Below are positions 39,023 through 46,940 of a stretch of DNA of 64,000 nt, piece after piece. Each line of letters opens with the position of its first letter. Positions within the stretch are counted from its first letter, which is position 1. Location of the stretch: the NCBI GenBank assembly GCA_024639405.1, contig JAHEIL010000048.1, positions 47,797-111,796 on the forward strand. Reading direction: 5' to 3'. This DNA is from Crocinitomicaceae bacterium (GTDB lineage: Bacteria; Bacteroidota; Bacteroidia; Flavobacteriales_D; Crocinitomicaceae). The notes beneath the pieces were generated by a model. The model had not been told where the DNA came from. It saw nothing but the letters and a program-made list of their open reading frames with translations, and did not search any database. The position numbers and the translations under genes were made by a program.

Positions 39023-40019
39023 AGTGATCGTATTTATTTTTTGCTTTTTAAGCATTCTTTTGTTATCTGTTAAAGATGCACAAAATTTTGTCGATTATCC
39101 AAACTATTGGCCACAACCTTATATTGATTTGTCTCAATTGAAGCAACAAGAAATTGAACTTGGTAGAAACTTGTTTTATGATCCTATTTTATCGGAAGAT
39201 AGCAGTATTTCTTGTTCTTCGTGTCATTTACAAGCTACAGGTTTTACACATATTGACCACAATGTAAGTCATGGAATTTATGGTCGAAAAGGAACGAGAA
39301 ATGCACCATCACTTCAAAATTTAGCGTGGAACAAAACATTTCACTGGGACGGTGGTGTCACACGTTTAAGTGGTCAAGCTGTTAATCCAATTACTCATCC
39401 TGCAGAAATGAATTTCACGATGAAAGGTGTGCTAAAGCGATTGAATCGCTCCGAGAAATATAAGGGTTTGCTAAAAGACTTTTCAAAAGAAAAAAATTAC
39501 ACTTCTTCACTCTTACTTCATTCTTTAGCTCAATTTACAGCATCTCTAGTTTCTTGTCAATCGAAATACGATGAAATGAAAGCTGGGAAAATTATATTTA
39601 CAGAACAAGAAGAAAAGGGTTATCAATTGTTTAAACAAAATTGTTCCGCTTGTCACACAGAACCACTCTTTATGCGTAATGAATATGCAAGCAATGGACT
39701 ACCAATTGATTCAACGTTAAAAGATATAGGTCGTTTTTCAATCACCCACAAAAACAATGATTCATTAACATTTAAAATACCTTCCTTGCGAAATTGTGAA
39801 GTCACTTTTCCATATATGCACGATGGACGATTTAAAAAATTAAAAGAGGTCATCAATCATTATACAAATGAATCTTTAGTTCATTCAAACTACCTTGATA
39901 AACGATTAAAACGTTCGATTAAATTATCAGAGATGGACAAAAAAGACTTACTCTCATTTTTATTGACATTAACAGATCGAAAATTTTTAACGAATAAACA
40001 GTATTCCTTTCCAAAATAA
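39015..40019 (+). CDS. MbnH/MauG-like di-haem cytochrome c peroxidase
   Basis: A 334-aa exported protein with two CxxCH haem sites: CSSCH (67-71) and CSACH (210-214). These lie in the bacterial di-haem peroxidase fold (ELGRNLFYDPILSEDSSISC, RNAPSLQNLAWNKTFHWDGG, FPYMHDGRFKKLKEVINHY). Family members either reduce H2O2 or, as in MauG/MbnH, oxidise an amino acid of a partner protein. The overlap with the MbnP-like gene argues for the second role, acting on MbnP. ATG 39015 starts the signal sequence; the upstream in-frame ATG at 38973 lies inside mbnP and would spoil it. Confidence 0.88.
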   Translation: MNKVIVFIFCFLSILLLSVKDAQNFVDYPNYWPQPYIDLSQLKQQEIELGRNLFYDPILSEDSSISCSSCHLQATGFTHIDHNVSHGIYGRKGTRNAPSLQNLAWNKTFHWDGGVTRLSGQAVNPITHPAEMNFTMKGVLKRLNRSEKYKGLLKDFSKEKNYTSSLLLHSLAQFTASLVSCQSKYDEMKAGKIIFTEQEEKGYQLFKQNCSACHTEPLFMRNEYASNGLPIDSTLKDIGRFSITHKNNDSLTFKIPSLRNCEVTFPYMHDGRFKKLKEVINHYTNESLVHSNYLDKRLKRSIKLSEMDKKDLLSFLLTLTDRKFLTNKQYSFPK

Positions 40020-40052
40020 ACCAAACATAATTTTTAACTTAATTTCTAATTT

Positions 40053-41411
40053 ATGAAAAAGATTTTATTAAACATGAGCTTGTTTGTTGCATTGCTTAGT
40101 CATTCGCAAACAAATCCAGCAATTACATCTTGGTTGCAAAACACCACACAAACAGGTAGTTATTATACCAGTGGAAATTCAACAGCTATTGGCAATAACA
40201 TTCTAGTCAATTGCCAAAAAGTGCAATACTCTAACAATTGGGTATATGTAACAACTACAGGTGTTCCAGCTTATCCAACTGGACCTTTTTTAGACGGAAA
40301 TCCTTCTCAAGCTCAAAATCAAAATGGGATTTTTAAGTTAGCGTTAAATCCAACTCAAAATACAGGTACTTTGTCTCCAACAACTGGAGGTAACATTGGC
40401 CTTTTCATTAATGGTGTAGCATTATTTGATTACAGAGATGGCGTTGCTTGGAATGCTACTACAAATAGTTTATGCGGAGGACCTGGAAATCCGCCATGTC
40501 CAGGTGGACCCAATGCAACAATGGATTGGAACCGTGATGCAATTGTTGCTGAACGAGCAGGATTCGATTGTTCCAAAGGCCACCCTGCTATGGGAAACTA
40601 CCACCATCATCAAAATCCAAGTGCGTTTAATTTAGATTTAACAGTGATTTCTAATATCTGTGATTTATATGCTGCAGATGGTTTGTATTCAATCAATACC
40701 ACTCAGCATTCTCCTTTAATTGGTTTTGCGCAAGACGGATTTCCAATTTATGGTGCTTATGGCTTTGCTAATACGGATGGTACAGGTGGAATTGTTCGCA
40801 TCAAATCTGGGTATCAGTTACGTTCAATCACAACACGTACAACAAGTCCAACTGGTGCTACTGTAACTGCTGGACCAGCAGTGAGTTCAACTTATCCTTT
40901 AGGCTATTTTAGAGAAGATTATGAATTTGTAGCACATACAGGAGATCAAAGTTATTTAGATGCGCACAATGGCCGTTTTTGCATTACGCCAGAATATCCA
41001 AACGGAATTTATTGTTATTTTGCGACCGTTGATGCAAATCACAATTCTGCGTATCCCTACGTTGTTGGTCCAACATTCTATGGAAATAAAACGGGTGCAA
41101 AAGTGACTTCTGTTACAGAAACTGTCACTACATATACTTCAACAGCTGGAATAAGTGAAACAGATCCAACTCACTTTTCTATTTTTCCAAACCCAGCTGC
41201 AGATGTATTAATTATTCAAGCACAAGGAATGAATAAAACAACAGTCAACATGCAATTAATAGATGCAGCAGGTAAAATTGTTCAAGAAAGTAAGATACCA
41301 CAAGGCGGAACAATGGGTTATTTTCAAGTAGGAACGTTGTATGGAGGAACGTATCAAGTTGTACTTTCATCGAATGGTATTGAAAAAAGTTATGCTGTAA
41401 TTATTGAATAA
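40053..41411 (+). CDS. YHYH domain protein with T9SS sorting domain
   Basis: A 452-aa secreted protein: short signal peptide (ending LLSHSQ), a YHYH domain (about 150-330) and a C-terminal type A T9SS sorting domain (about 375-452, HFSIFPNPAADVLIIQAQG to the end). The YHYH region contains KGHPAMGNYHHHQNPSAF and SPLIGFAQDGFPIYGAYGFA. The dense His-Tyr cluster with Cys and Asp nearby suggests metal binding, which is inference. It is 33 bp after the MbnH-like gene, with a strong terminator behind it, so it is the last gene of the sigma-factor operon. It should end up on the cell surface or outside, while the MbnP/MbnH pair stays periplasmic. Confidence 0.85.
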   Translation: MKKILLNMSLFVALLSHSQTNPAITSWLQNTTQTGSYYTSGNSTAIGNNILVNCQKVQYSNNWVYVTTTGVPAYPTGPFLDGNPSQAQNQNGIFKLALNPTQNTGTLSPTTGGNIGLFINGVALFDYRDGVAWNATTNSLCGGPGNPPCPGGPNATMDWNRDAIVAERAGFDCSKGHPAMGNYHHHQNPSAFNLDLTVISNICDLYAADGLYSINTTQHSPLIGFAQDGFPIYGAYGFANTDGTGGIVRIKSGYQLRSITTRTTSPTGATVTAGPAVSSTYPLGYFREDYEFVAHTGDQSYLDAHNGRFCITPEYPNGIYCYFATVDANHNSAYPYVVGPTFYGNKTGAKVTSVTETVTTYTSTAGISETDPTHFSIFPNPAADVLIIQAQGMNKTTVNMQLIDAAGKIVQESKIPQGGTMGYFQVGTLYGGTYQVVLSSNGIEKSYAVIIE

Positions 41412-41429
41412 TTGAATTTTAGAAATAAA

Positions 41430-41461
41430 AAAGAGGCTGTCCCAAAAAAGACAGCCTCTTT
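41430..41461. terminator. Strong bidirectional terminator closing the YHYH and mtn operons
   Basis: Perfect 12-bp stem AAAGAGGCTGTC / GACAGCCTCTTT with an 8-nt loop between convergent stops at 41411 (plus) and 41481 (minus), with A-rich left flank and T-rich right flank. Confidence 0.85.
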
Positions 41462-41480
41462 CTATTCAATCTAAGTTCGA

Positions 41481-42569
41481 TTATTTAAATTCAGGAAACA
41501 AATTTAACAATCCAGCTTCTGATGCTCCACAAATTCCACGTTCAGTAATGATTTTCGTTACCAAACGTGCTGGCGTAACATCAAAACCAAAGTTACTTGC
41601 TGGAGTTGTTTCAGGGCAAATTAAAACGGGTTGAATTTTACCGTTTTTCCCTTTTCCAATCATATAACGCACCTCATCTTGGTTGCGCTCTTCAATCGGA
41701 ATTTCTGTTAAACCGTTGTTAATTGACATGTCTAATGTTGTAGATGGCAACGCAACATAAAAAGGAATGTTATTATCGTTTGCCGCTAAAGCTTTTAAAT
41801 AAGTTCCTATTTTATTGGCTACATCACCTTGGCGCGTTGTTCGGTCTGTACCAACAATCACCATGTCAACCATTCCGTGTTGCATTAAATGTCCTCCTGC
41901 ATTATCAACGATTAAGGTGTGCGGAACATTATGACGTGTCAATTCATACGCCGTTAAATTAGATCCTTGGTTACGCGGACGTGTTTCATCGACCCAAACA
42001 TGAACTTTAATCCCTTTTTGTTGTGCTTGATAAATTGGAGAGGTAACTGTTCCCCATTCGACACATCCCAACATTCCTGCATTGCAGTGCGTTAAAATAT
42101 TCACCACGTCTCCTTTTTTACGCTGTGCAATTTCTTCTATCAAAGTCAAACCATGCACACCAATCATGCGACAAGTTTCTACGTCTTCTTCTACTATTGC
42201 TGCAGCAGCATTCCAAGCTGTTTCAATGAAATCACCAGAACTGTTATCTAAAGCATCACGCATTTTATCTAAGGCCCAAAACAAATTCACAGCTGTAGGT
42301 CGTGATGCTCTTAAATCAGAAAACGCTTGATCTAAAAACGAACCGTTCAATTGTTCTTCCACCATTTCACGCACAGCTAAATAAATTCCATAAGCTGCAG
42401 TTGCACCAATTAAAGGGGCACCACGAACAATCATTTCTTTGATTGCTTCCTCAGCATCTTCATACGTTTCTAATCGAACGGTTACAAATTCGTGCGGCAA
42501 CTGACGTTGGTCAATCACTTCTACATAACGATCTTCAGTTGTCCAAATTGTGCGAAATGGTGTATTCAT
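41481..42569 (-). CDS. mtnA: S-methyl-5-thioribose-1-phosphate isomerase
   Basis: A 362-aa methionine-salvage enzyme converting methylthioribose-1-phosphate to methylthioribulose-1-phosphate. It has the eIF2B-like fold. The catalytic Cys is in LTHCNAGMLGC (Cys162) and the catalytic Asp in VGTDRTTRQGDVANKIGTY (Asp242). ETRPRNQGSNLTAYEL, which sets the sugar site, is also intact. It is the last gene of an mtnD-mtnC-mtnA operon; 18 bp separate it from mtnC. The next enzyme in the pathway, MtnB dehydratase, is not in the window. Confidence 0.95.
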   Translation of the reverse strand: MNTPFRTIWTTEDRYVEVIDQRQLPHEFVTVRLETYEDAEEAIKEMIVRGAPLIGATAAYGIYLAVREMVEEQLNGSFLDQAFSDLRASRPTAVNLFWALDKMRDALDNSSGDFIETAWNAAAAIVEEDVETCRMIGVHGLTLIEEIAQRKKGDVVNILTHCNAGMLGCVEWGTVTSPIYQAQQKGIKVHVWVDETRPRNQGSNLTAYELTRHNVPHTLIVDNAGGHLMQHGMVDMVIVGTDRTTRQGDVANKIGTYLKALAANDNNIPFYVALPSTTLDMSINNGLTEIPIEERNQDEVRYMIGKGKNGKIQPVLICPETTPASNFGFDVTPARLVTKIITERGICGASEAGLLNLFPEFK

Positions 42570-42587
42570 GTTTAATGCTATTGAGAT

Positions 42588-43271
42588 TTATAAAGTTATT
42601 TCATTGAAGGTATGAACGCATGTTTTCCATGCTGGAATTGTTTCTTCACGAAGCAATTGAATGGTTTGAAAACCAGCTTCATCTGCTGCTTCCAACTCCT
42701 CAATAATATCTGATAAAAATAGAATGTCAGCAGGTGACTCGTTTATTACTTCAGCAATTTTAGTATAGGTTGACGTTTCTCTTTTCCCACCTGTTGTAGT
42801 GTCAAAATAGTTTGAAAAGTGAGGCGTAAGATCACCTGCTTCAGAATGTTGAAACAATAATTTTTGGGCAGCGATTGATCCTGAAGAAAAGACACCCAAT
42901 TTTAAGCCATCGTTTTTCCAGTTTTCTAAAGCCAAGGCTACATCAGCATAAACATGACCTTTAATTTCTCCTGATTCGTAGCCTTTTTGCCATAAGATCC
43001 CTTGAATCGTTTTTAAAGGAGTTACCTTTCGGTCTTCTAAACTCCAACGAATCAATGTGTCAATTACAGCATCTACAGAGGTTATCTTTTTATTTTCTAA
43101 AGTAGCAGAAAGTTCTACCGTTTTTTTAATCGCTTGCTGTATATCTAGATTGGATGTCATTTCTTTAATTTCATGACAATGCTCTCTGAAATATGGGAAC
43201 AATACTGAGTATACAAATTGAACAGATGATGTTGTCCCTTCAATATCAGTTAAAATATATTTTGTACGCAT
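42588..43271 (-). CDS. mtnC: Acireductone synthase (enolase-phosphatase E1)
   Basis: A 227-aa HAD-superfamily enzyme that enolises and dephosphorylates diketo-methylthiopentyl phosphate to acireductone in methionine salvage. The nucleophile Asp is in ILTDIEGTTSS near residue 9. The later HAD motifs are VFSSGSIAAQKLL (motif II), TTTGGKRE (Lys) and FLSDIIEELEAADEAG (motif IV). I start at ATG 43271, giving MRTKYILTDIEG; the in-frame ATG at 43304 would overlap mtnD and add 11 atypical residues. It is 10 bp downstream of mtnD. Confidence 0.95.
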   Translation of the reverse strand: MRTKYILTDIEGTTSSVQFVYSVLFPYFREHCHEIKEMTSNLDIQQAIKKTVELSATLENKKITSVDAVIDTLIRWSLEDRKVTPLKTIQGILWQKGYESGEIKGHVYADVALALENWKNDGLKLGVFSSGSIAAQKLLFQHSEAGDLTPHFSNYFDTTTGGKRETSTYTKIAEVINESPADILFLSDIIEELEAADEAGFQTIQLLREETIPAWKTCVHTFNEITL

Positions 43272-43281
43272 AATTTTTAGC

Positions 43282-43806
43282 TTAATGGCTGTATTTTTCT
43301 TCAATTTTAGAACCAGTATATTCAGGAATCCAACCTTGCATATCTATGAAAATCCGAATGGCTTTAACAAATGGTGCGTGTTCACCAGCATCAAACCAAT
43401 GCTTTGTGCCTGCAGGAACAGAAATTAAATCTCCTTTTTCACACAAGAGGTTGAAAATTGGTTGGTTGTCTAAATGAAACCAAAACAAGCCTTTCCCATC
43501 AACAAAAAAGCGAATTTCATCTTCAGAATGGGTGTGTTCTGCTAAAAACTTAGCCCGAATTGCAGTATAATTCTCGGTTAAATGATTGATCGTAATAACA
43601 TCTGCAGTTTGGTAACCTCCAGCATTCATAAAAGGTTTCAATTGTTCATCATAAGCTGCTAAAATCTCTTCAGGAGTTGCCGTATCAGAAAATTCAACTC
43701 CACACGTCCATTGGTCGAAGAAAATACCTCGGTCATTGAAATAATTTTTTATTGTTGCTGAGTCTGTATGTGTAATTGCTAAATCTGGAATTGTTAAAAC
43801 AGCCAT
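43282..43806 (-). CDS. mtnD: Acireductone dioxygenase
   Basis: A 174-aa cupin enzyme that cleaves acireductone with O2 to formate and the methionine keto-acid precursor. The metal ligands are visible: His91, His93 and Glu97 in AEHTHSEDEIRFFVDG, and His136 in GTKHWFDAG. First gene of the salvage operon, with its own promoter divergent from miaE. Whether it uses Fe (on-pathway) or Ni (off-pathway, releasing CO) cannot be told from sequence. Confidence 0.95.
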   Translation of the reverse strand: MAVLTIPDLAITHTDSATIKNYFNDRGIFFDQWTCGVEFSDTATPEEILAAYDEQLKPFMNAGGYQTADVITINHLTENYTAIRAKFLAEHTHSEDEIRFFVDGKGLFWFHLDNQPIFNLLCEKGDLISVPAGTKHWFDAGEHAPFVKAIRIFIDMQGWIPEYTGSKIEEKYSH

Positions 43807-43829
43807 TTTTCTTCAGTTAAATCTTGCAA

Positions 43830-43861
43830 CAAATTTAAGGCTTATTCACTATCTTTGCAAA
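43830..43861 (-). promoter_or_regulatory. Promoter of the mtnDCA operon
   Basis: Minus-strand TTTG (43858-43861), 20 nt, then TAAATTTG (43830-43837), 23 nt before the mtnD ATG. The -33 element directly adjoins the -7 box of divergent miaE. Confidence 0.65.
43850..43857 (+). promoter_or_regulatory. -7 box of miaE
   Basis: TATCTTTG, exact TAnnTTTG match, 14 nt before the miaE ATG. It is nested between the -33 and -7 elements of the opposing mtnD promoter. Confidence 0.6.
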
Positions 43862-43871
43862 AAAAATCAAG

Positions 43872-44453
43872 ATGCTTGGATTAAAATTAGCAACAGACCC
43901 AAGATGGGCGAACATCTGCGAAACAAATATTGAAGAAGTGCTAACGGATCATGCCTGGTGTGAACAAAAAGCTGCTTCCAATGCCATCAGTATTATTGCA
44001 CAAAATTCAGAGCATGTTGATTTAGTAACTGATTTATTAGCACTCGCTAAAGAAGAACTGGCACATTTTGAAATGGTACATGAGATCATCAAAAAAAGAG
44101 GCTATGTTTTAGGAAGAGAACGCAAAGATTCTTACGTTAATGAACTCTTTAAGTTCATGCTTCAAGGCGGAACACATCAGCAACGTTTAATGGATCGCTT
44201 GTTGTTTTCTGCCATGATTGAAGCGAGAAGTTGCGAACGATTTAAAGTCTTATCAGACAATGTTAATGATCCTGAATTAGCTGAATTTTATAGAGAATTG
44301 ATGATAAGTGAAGCTGGACATTATACCACCTTTTTGGGATTTGCTCGTAAATATTGTGGCAACTTAGATGTCAATAAACGTTGGAAAGAATGGATAGAAT
44401 TTGAAGCCCAAGTAATTCAAAATTATGGGAAAGAAGAAACTATTCACGGTTAA
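43872..44453 (+). CDS. miaE: tRNA-(ms2io6A)-hydroxylase, MiaE-like
   Basis: A 193-aa ferritin-like di-iron monooxygenase that hydroxylates the isopentenyl group of ms2i6A37 in tRNA. The di-iron ligands sit in DHAWCEQKAASNAI near residue 28, EELAHFEMVHEI near residue 68, MIEARSCERFKVL near residue 114 and ISEAGHYTTFLGFA near residue 144. Length matches the family. It has its own promoter, divergent from mtnD, and is followed by the convergent response-regulator gene 12 bp on. Confidence 0.92.
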   Translation: MLGLKLATDPRWANICETNIEEVLTDHAWCEQKAASNAISIIAQNSEHVDLVTDLLALAKEELAHFEMVHEIIKKRGYVLGRERKDSYVNELFKFMLQGGTHQQRLMDRLLFSAMIEARSCERFKVLSDNVNDPELAEFYRELMISEAGHYTTFLGFARKYCGNLDVNKRWKEWIEFEAQVIQNYGKEETIHG

Positions 44454-44465
44454 AAATATTAGCTT

Positions 44466-45155
44466 TTATTTCACAATAAATTTAAATCCTTTTCCGTGTA
44501 CATTCATGATTTCGATTGCGGGATCTTCTTTTAACAGCTTTCGTAACTTAGCAATGTACACATCCATACTTCTTCCATTGAAATAATTATCATCGCCCCA
44601 AATTGCTCTCAACGTTGCTTGACGATCTAAAATTTCATTCTCGTTTTTCACCAACAATTGTAACAATTGGTTTTCTTTTGTTGTTAATTTTTTAGTGCCA
44701 TCTTCAAGATGTAACAAACGCAATTCTGGCTCGTAATTTATTTTACCAACTTTCAAGTGTGCAGTATCTTCTGTTGACTTCACTTCTACCCTTCTTAAAA
44801 TTGCTGTTATACGCGCTAATAATTCTTCCATAGAAAATGGTTTCGCTAAGTAATCATCTGCACCAAGCGCAAAACCTTCTAACTTATCTTCTTTCATGGC
44901 TTTAGCAGTCAAAAACAAAATAGGAACTTTGCGGTCAATTTCTCGGATTTCTTTCGCCAATGTAAAACCATCCATTACAGGCATCATTACATCAAAAATG
45001 CAAAAATCAAACGATGAAGAAGTAAATTTTTCAAAAGCAATTTTACCATTTCGAGCTAATTCAACCTCAAAACCTTTCGTTTTTAAAAACGTATGCAGCA
45101 ATTGACCTAAATTTTCGTCATCTTCTGCTAATAAAAGTGATACATTTTGATTCAT
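44466..45155 (-). CDS. OmpR-family response regulator (RprY-like)
   Basis: A 229-aa two-component regulator. The receiver domain (about 1-120) has phospho-acceptor Asp55 in DFCIFDVMMPVMDGF and the conserved Lys in DDYLAKPFSMEELLARI. The C-terminal winged-helix DNA-binding domain (about 130-229) shows IWGDDNYFNGRSMDVYIAKL and VHGKGFKFIVK. It follows the kinase gene by 21 bp, so the two form an operon and a cognate pair. Similar to Bacteroidota RprY-type regulators. Confidence 0.92.
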   Translation of the reverse strand: MNQNVSLLLAEDDENLGQLLHTFLKTKGFEVELARNGKIAFEKFTSSSFDFCIFDVMMPVMDGFTLAKEIREIDRKVPILFLTAKAMKEDKLEGFALGADDYLAKPFSMEELLARITAILRRVEVKSTEDTAHLKVGKINYEPELRLLHLEDGTKKLTTKENQLLQLLVKNENEILDRQATLRAIWGDDNYFNGRSMDVYIAKLRKLLKEDPAIEIMNVHGKGFKFIVK

Positions 45156-45176
45156 AACAACTTAATTTTAAACTAT

Positions 45177-46799
45177 TTAATCTTGTTCTTTGATGGTTAA
45201 ATAAAATTCAGACCCTTCTCCAAATTTACTTCGAACAGTTATATTCCAACCGTTTAATTCTGCAATCGCTTTAACATAACTCAATCCTAAACCAAATCCT
45301 TTAACATTGTGTAAATTTCCAGTTGGAACTCGGTACAATTTGTCAAAAATCTTTGGTAAATGTTCTTTTTTAATTCCAATTCCTTTGTCTGCAACAGACA
45401 ATACAATTTTTTTAGACTCTCTTTTTAAAAATACATCAATAATCGGTTCGTTTTGGCTATATTTTATGCCGTTGTCAATCAAATTTGAGATAACGTTCGT
45501 TAAATGCATTTTATCTGTTTTCAATGTAATCAATTCTACAGGCAAGTGCAACTTAATTTGCCCTCCTGTATGTTGCATTCTAAATTGCGCGTTATTGGCA
45601 ACATCATGAATGATTTCATTTAAAATCACCGATTCTTCTTTCAACTTTAAATCGCCCCGATCCATTACTGCACTTTGCAGAATGCGTTCAACGAGTATAC
45701 TTAAACGTTGGTTTTCATCCTGAATCATTTTCACAAAAGGCTGAATCGCTGAAGTCTCTTCAGGAATCATGTCTTTGTCATTTAACGCTTCACAGGCCAA
45801 AGATATTGTGGAAATAGGTGTTTTAAATTCGTGGGTCATATTGGAAATGAAATCATTTTTAATTTCCGATAGCTTTTCTTGTGCTAAAATGGTTTTAAAC
45901 ATGAACATTAAGGCAACAACGATTAATATCATTAAAGTCAAACTAATGGCAAAAGGTCCCCACATTTCTTGAAAAAGAAAAACTCCTTTTTTTGGAAAAT
46001 AAATGTGTAAATAAATGTTTTCATCGAGTATGTTACTTGGCAATAAAACTGTTTTACCAGTTAAAACAGTATCTAACGAGGCATTATAATTGGAAGAAAC
46101 GTGTTTGAACTTTATAGGTTTACCAATTTCATCCGTTACCATAAATTGATACGTATGCGGTAAATCGTCATTTTTTATTTCCGTTTGAATGACAGAATCT
46201 AAAAATAACACATCAATGCGTTTGGCAGGATCTTGGTATACATTGTTTCTGAATGTCTCTACCATCATGTCATTGATAAACTTTGCTTTTTTAAACACTT
46301 GTTGAATCACGCGCTGATCCAGTTGGATGGCCAATTTTATCGAGTCGTTGTGTGGAATTGCCTTTTTTTGCTTATCAAATAAGTCTCTAAGCTGCCTTAC
46401 ATCTCTTGCTAAGACACGTTGTTCTGTTGTTAAACCCGTAATTGAATCAAACGCTTTTCCTTTAATGATTAAATAATTGGCTTGAAATCCATTTTCAACT
46501 AGTGTCGTATCGTGAATAGATATTGATTCTTTTGCCGCCAACAAATGTTTGAATTCTTCTTTTAGTATGTTTTTATATTGGCCACTAAAATCATGATTAA
46601 CAATGTGAAGGTACCTTCTCATATCTTCTGCCTTTTCATGACGAATGGCAATTCTTTCCAATGAAGTAGATAAGTTATTGTTAAACTGCGTCGATTTTCT
46701 ATCGTACAATTGCAAGGTTTGAATGACCTGTATTATAAGCAAAGCCAACAAGGCAATGGTAACTACAGCAACAACGACATTTACTCGAATTTTACGCAT
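45177..46799 (-). CDS. Sensor histidine kinase paired with the OmpR regulator (RprX-like)
   Basis: A 540-aa membrane kinase: TM1 (about 7-26), a large periplasmic sensor of about 250 residues, TM2 (about 281-302), HisKA with His323 in ISNMTHEFKTPISTISL, and an HATPase domain with SNLIDNGIKYSQ, DKGIGI and GFGLGLSYV. Encoded just upstream of its regulator. It is a paralogue of the orphan kinase at 22647-23987, with an almost identical FDK-x-YRVPTGNLHNVKGFGLGL region. Its signal is unknown. Confidence 0.92.
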   Translation of the reverse strand: MRKIRVNVVVAVVTIALLALLIIQVIQTLQLYDRKSTQFNNNLSTSLERIAIRHEKAEDMRRYLHIVNHDFSGQYKNILKEEFKHLLAAKESISIHDTTLVENGFQANYLIIKGKAFDSITGLTTEQRVLARDVRQLRDLFDKQKKAIPHNDSIKLAIQLDQRVIQQVFKKAKFINDMMVETFRNNVYQDPAKRIDVLFLDSVIQTEIKNDDLPHTYQFMVTDEIGKPIKFKHVSSNYNASLDTVLTGKTVLLPSNILDENIYLHIYFPKKGVFLFQEMWGPFAISLTLMILIVVALMFMFKTILAQEKLSEIKNDFISNMTHEFKTPISTISLACEALNDKDMIPEETSAIQPFVKMIQDENQRLSILVERILQSAVMDRGDLKLKEESVILNEIIHDVANNAQFRMQHTGGQIKLHLPVELITLKTDKMHLTNVISNLIDNGIKYSQNEPIIDVFLKRESKKIVLSVADKGIGIKKEHLPKIFDKLYRVPTGNLHNVKGFGLGLSYVKAIAELNGWNITVRSKFGEGSEFYLTIKEQD

Positions 46800-46927
46800 T
46801 TAAAATACTTTTAACGAAAGTAAGACTCTTCTTGAAATAGCGCGTTTGGCTTAACTTTTTTTAACAGCAAAAAAAGAAATCTTTATAAAAAATGATAAAA
46901 AAGACGAATTTTCTAAATCCAACGTTG

Positions 46928-46935
46928 TACTTTCG
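46928..46935 (+). promoter_or_regulatory. -7-like box of the SprA-like gene
   Basis: TACTTTCG, a one-base variant of TAnnTTTG, ends 5 nt before ATG 46941. The divergent kinase operon has the same variant on its own strand at 46815-46822. Confidence 0.45.
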
Positions 46936-46940
46936 TGAAT

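Noticed and set aside
37031..41411. Methanobactin biosynthesis locus
   Set aside because: MbnP and MbnH relatives are present, but there is no precursor peptide, MbnB/MbnC or dedicated exporter; the pair is widespread without methanobactin.
43272..43304. Longer mtnC start overlapping mtnD
   Set aside because: The family starts at the residues just before TDIEGTTSS; the extension is Lys-rich and overlaps the mtnD coding region.
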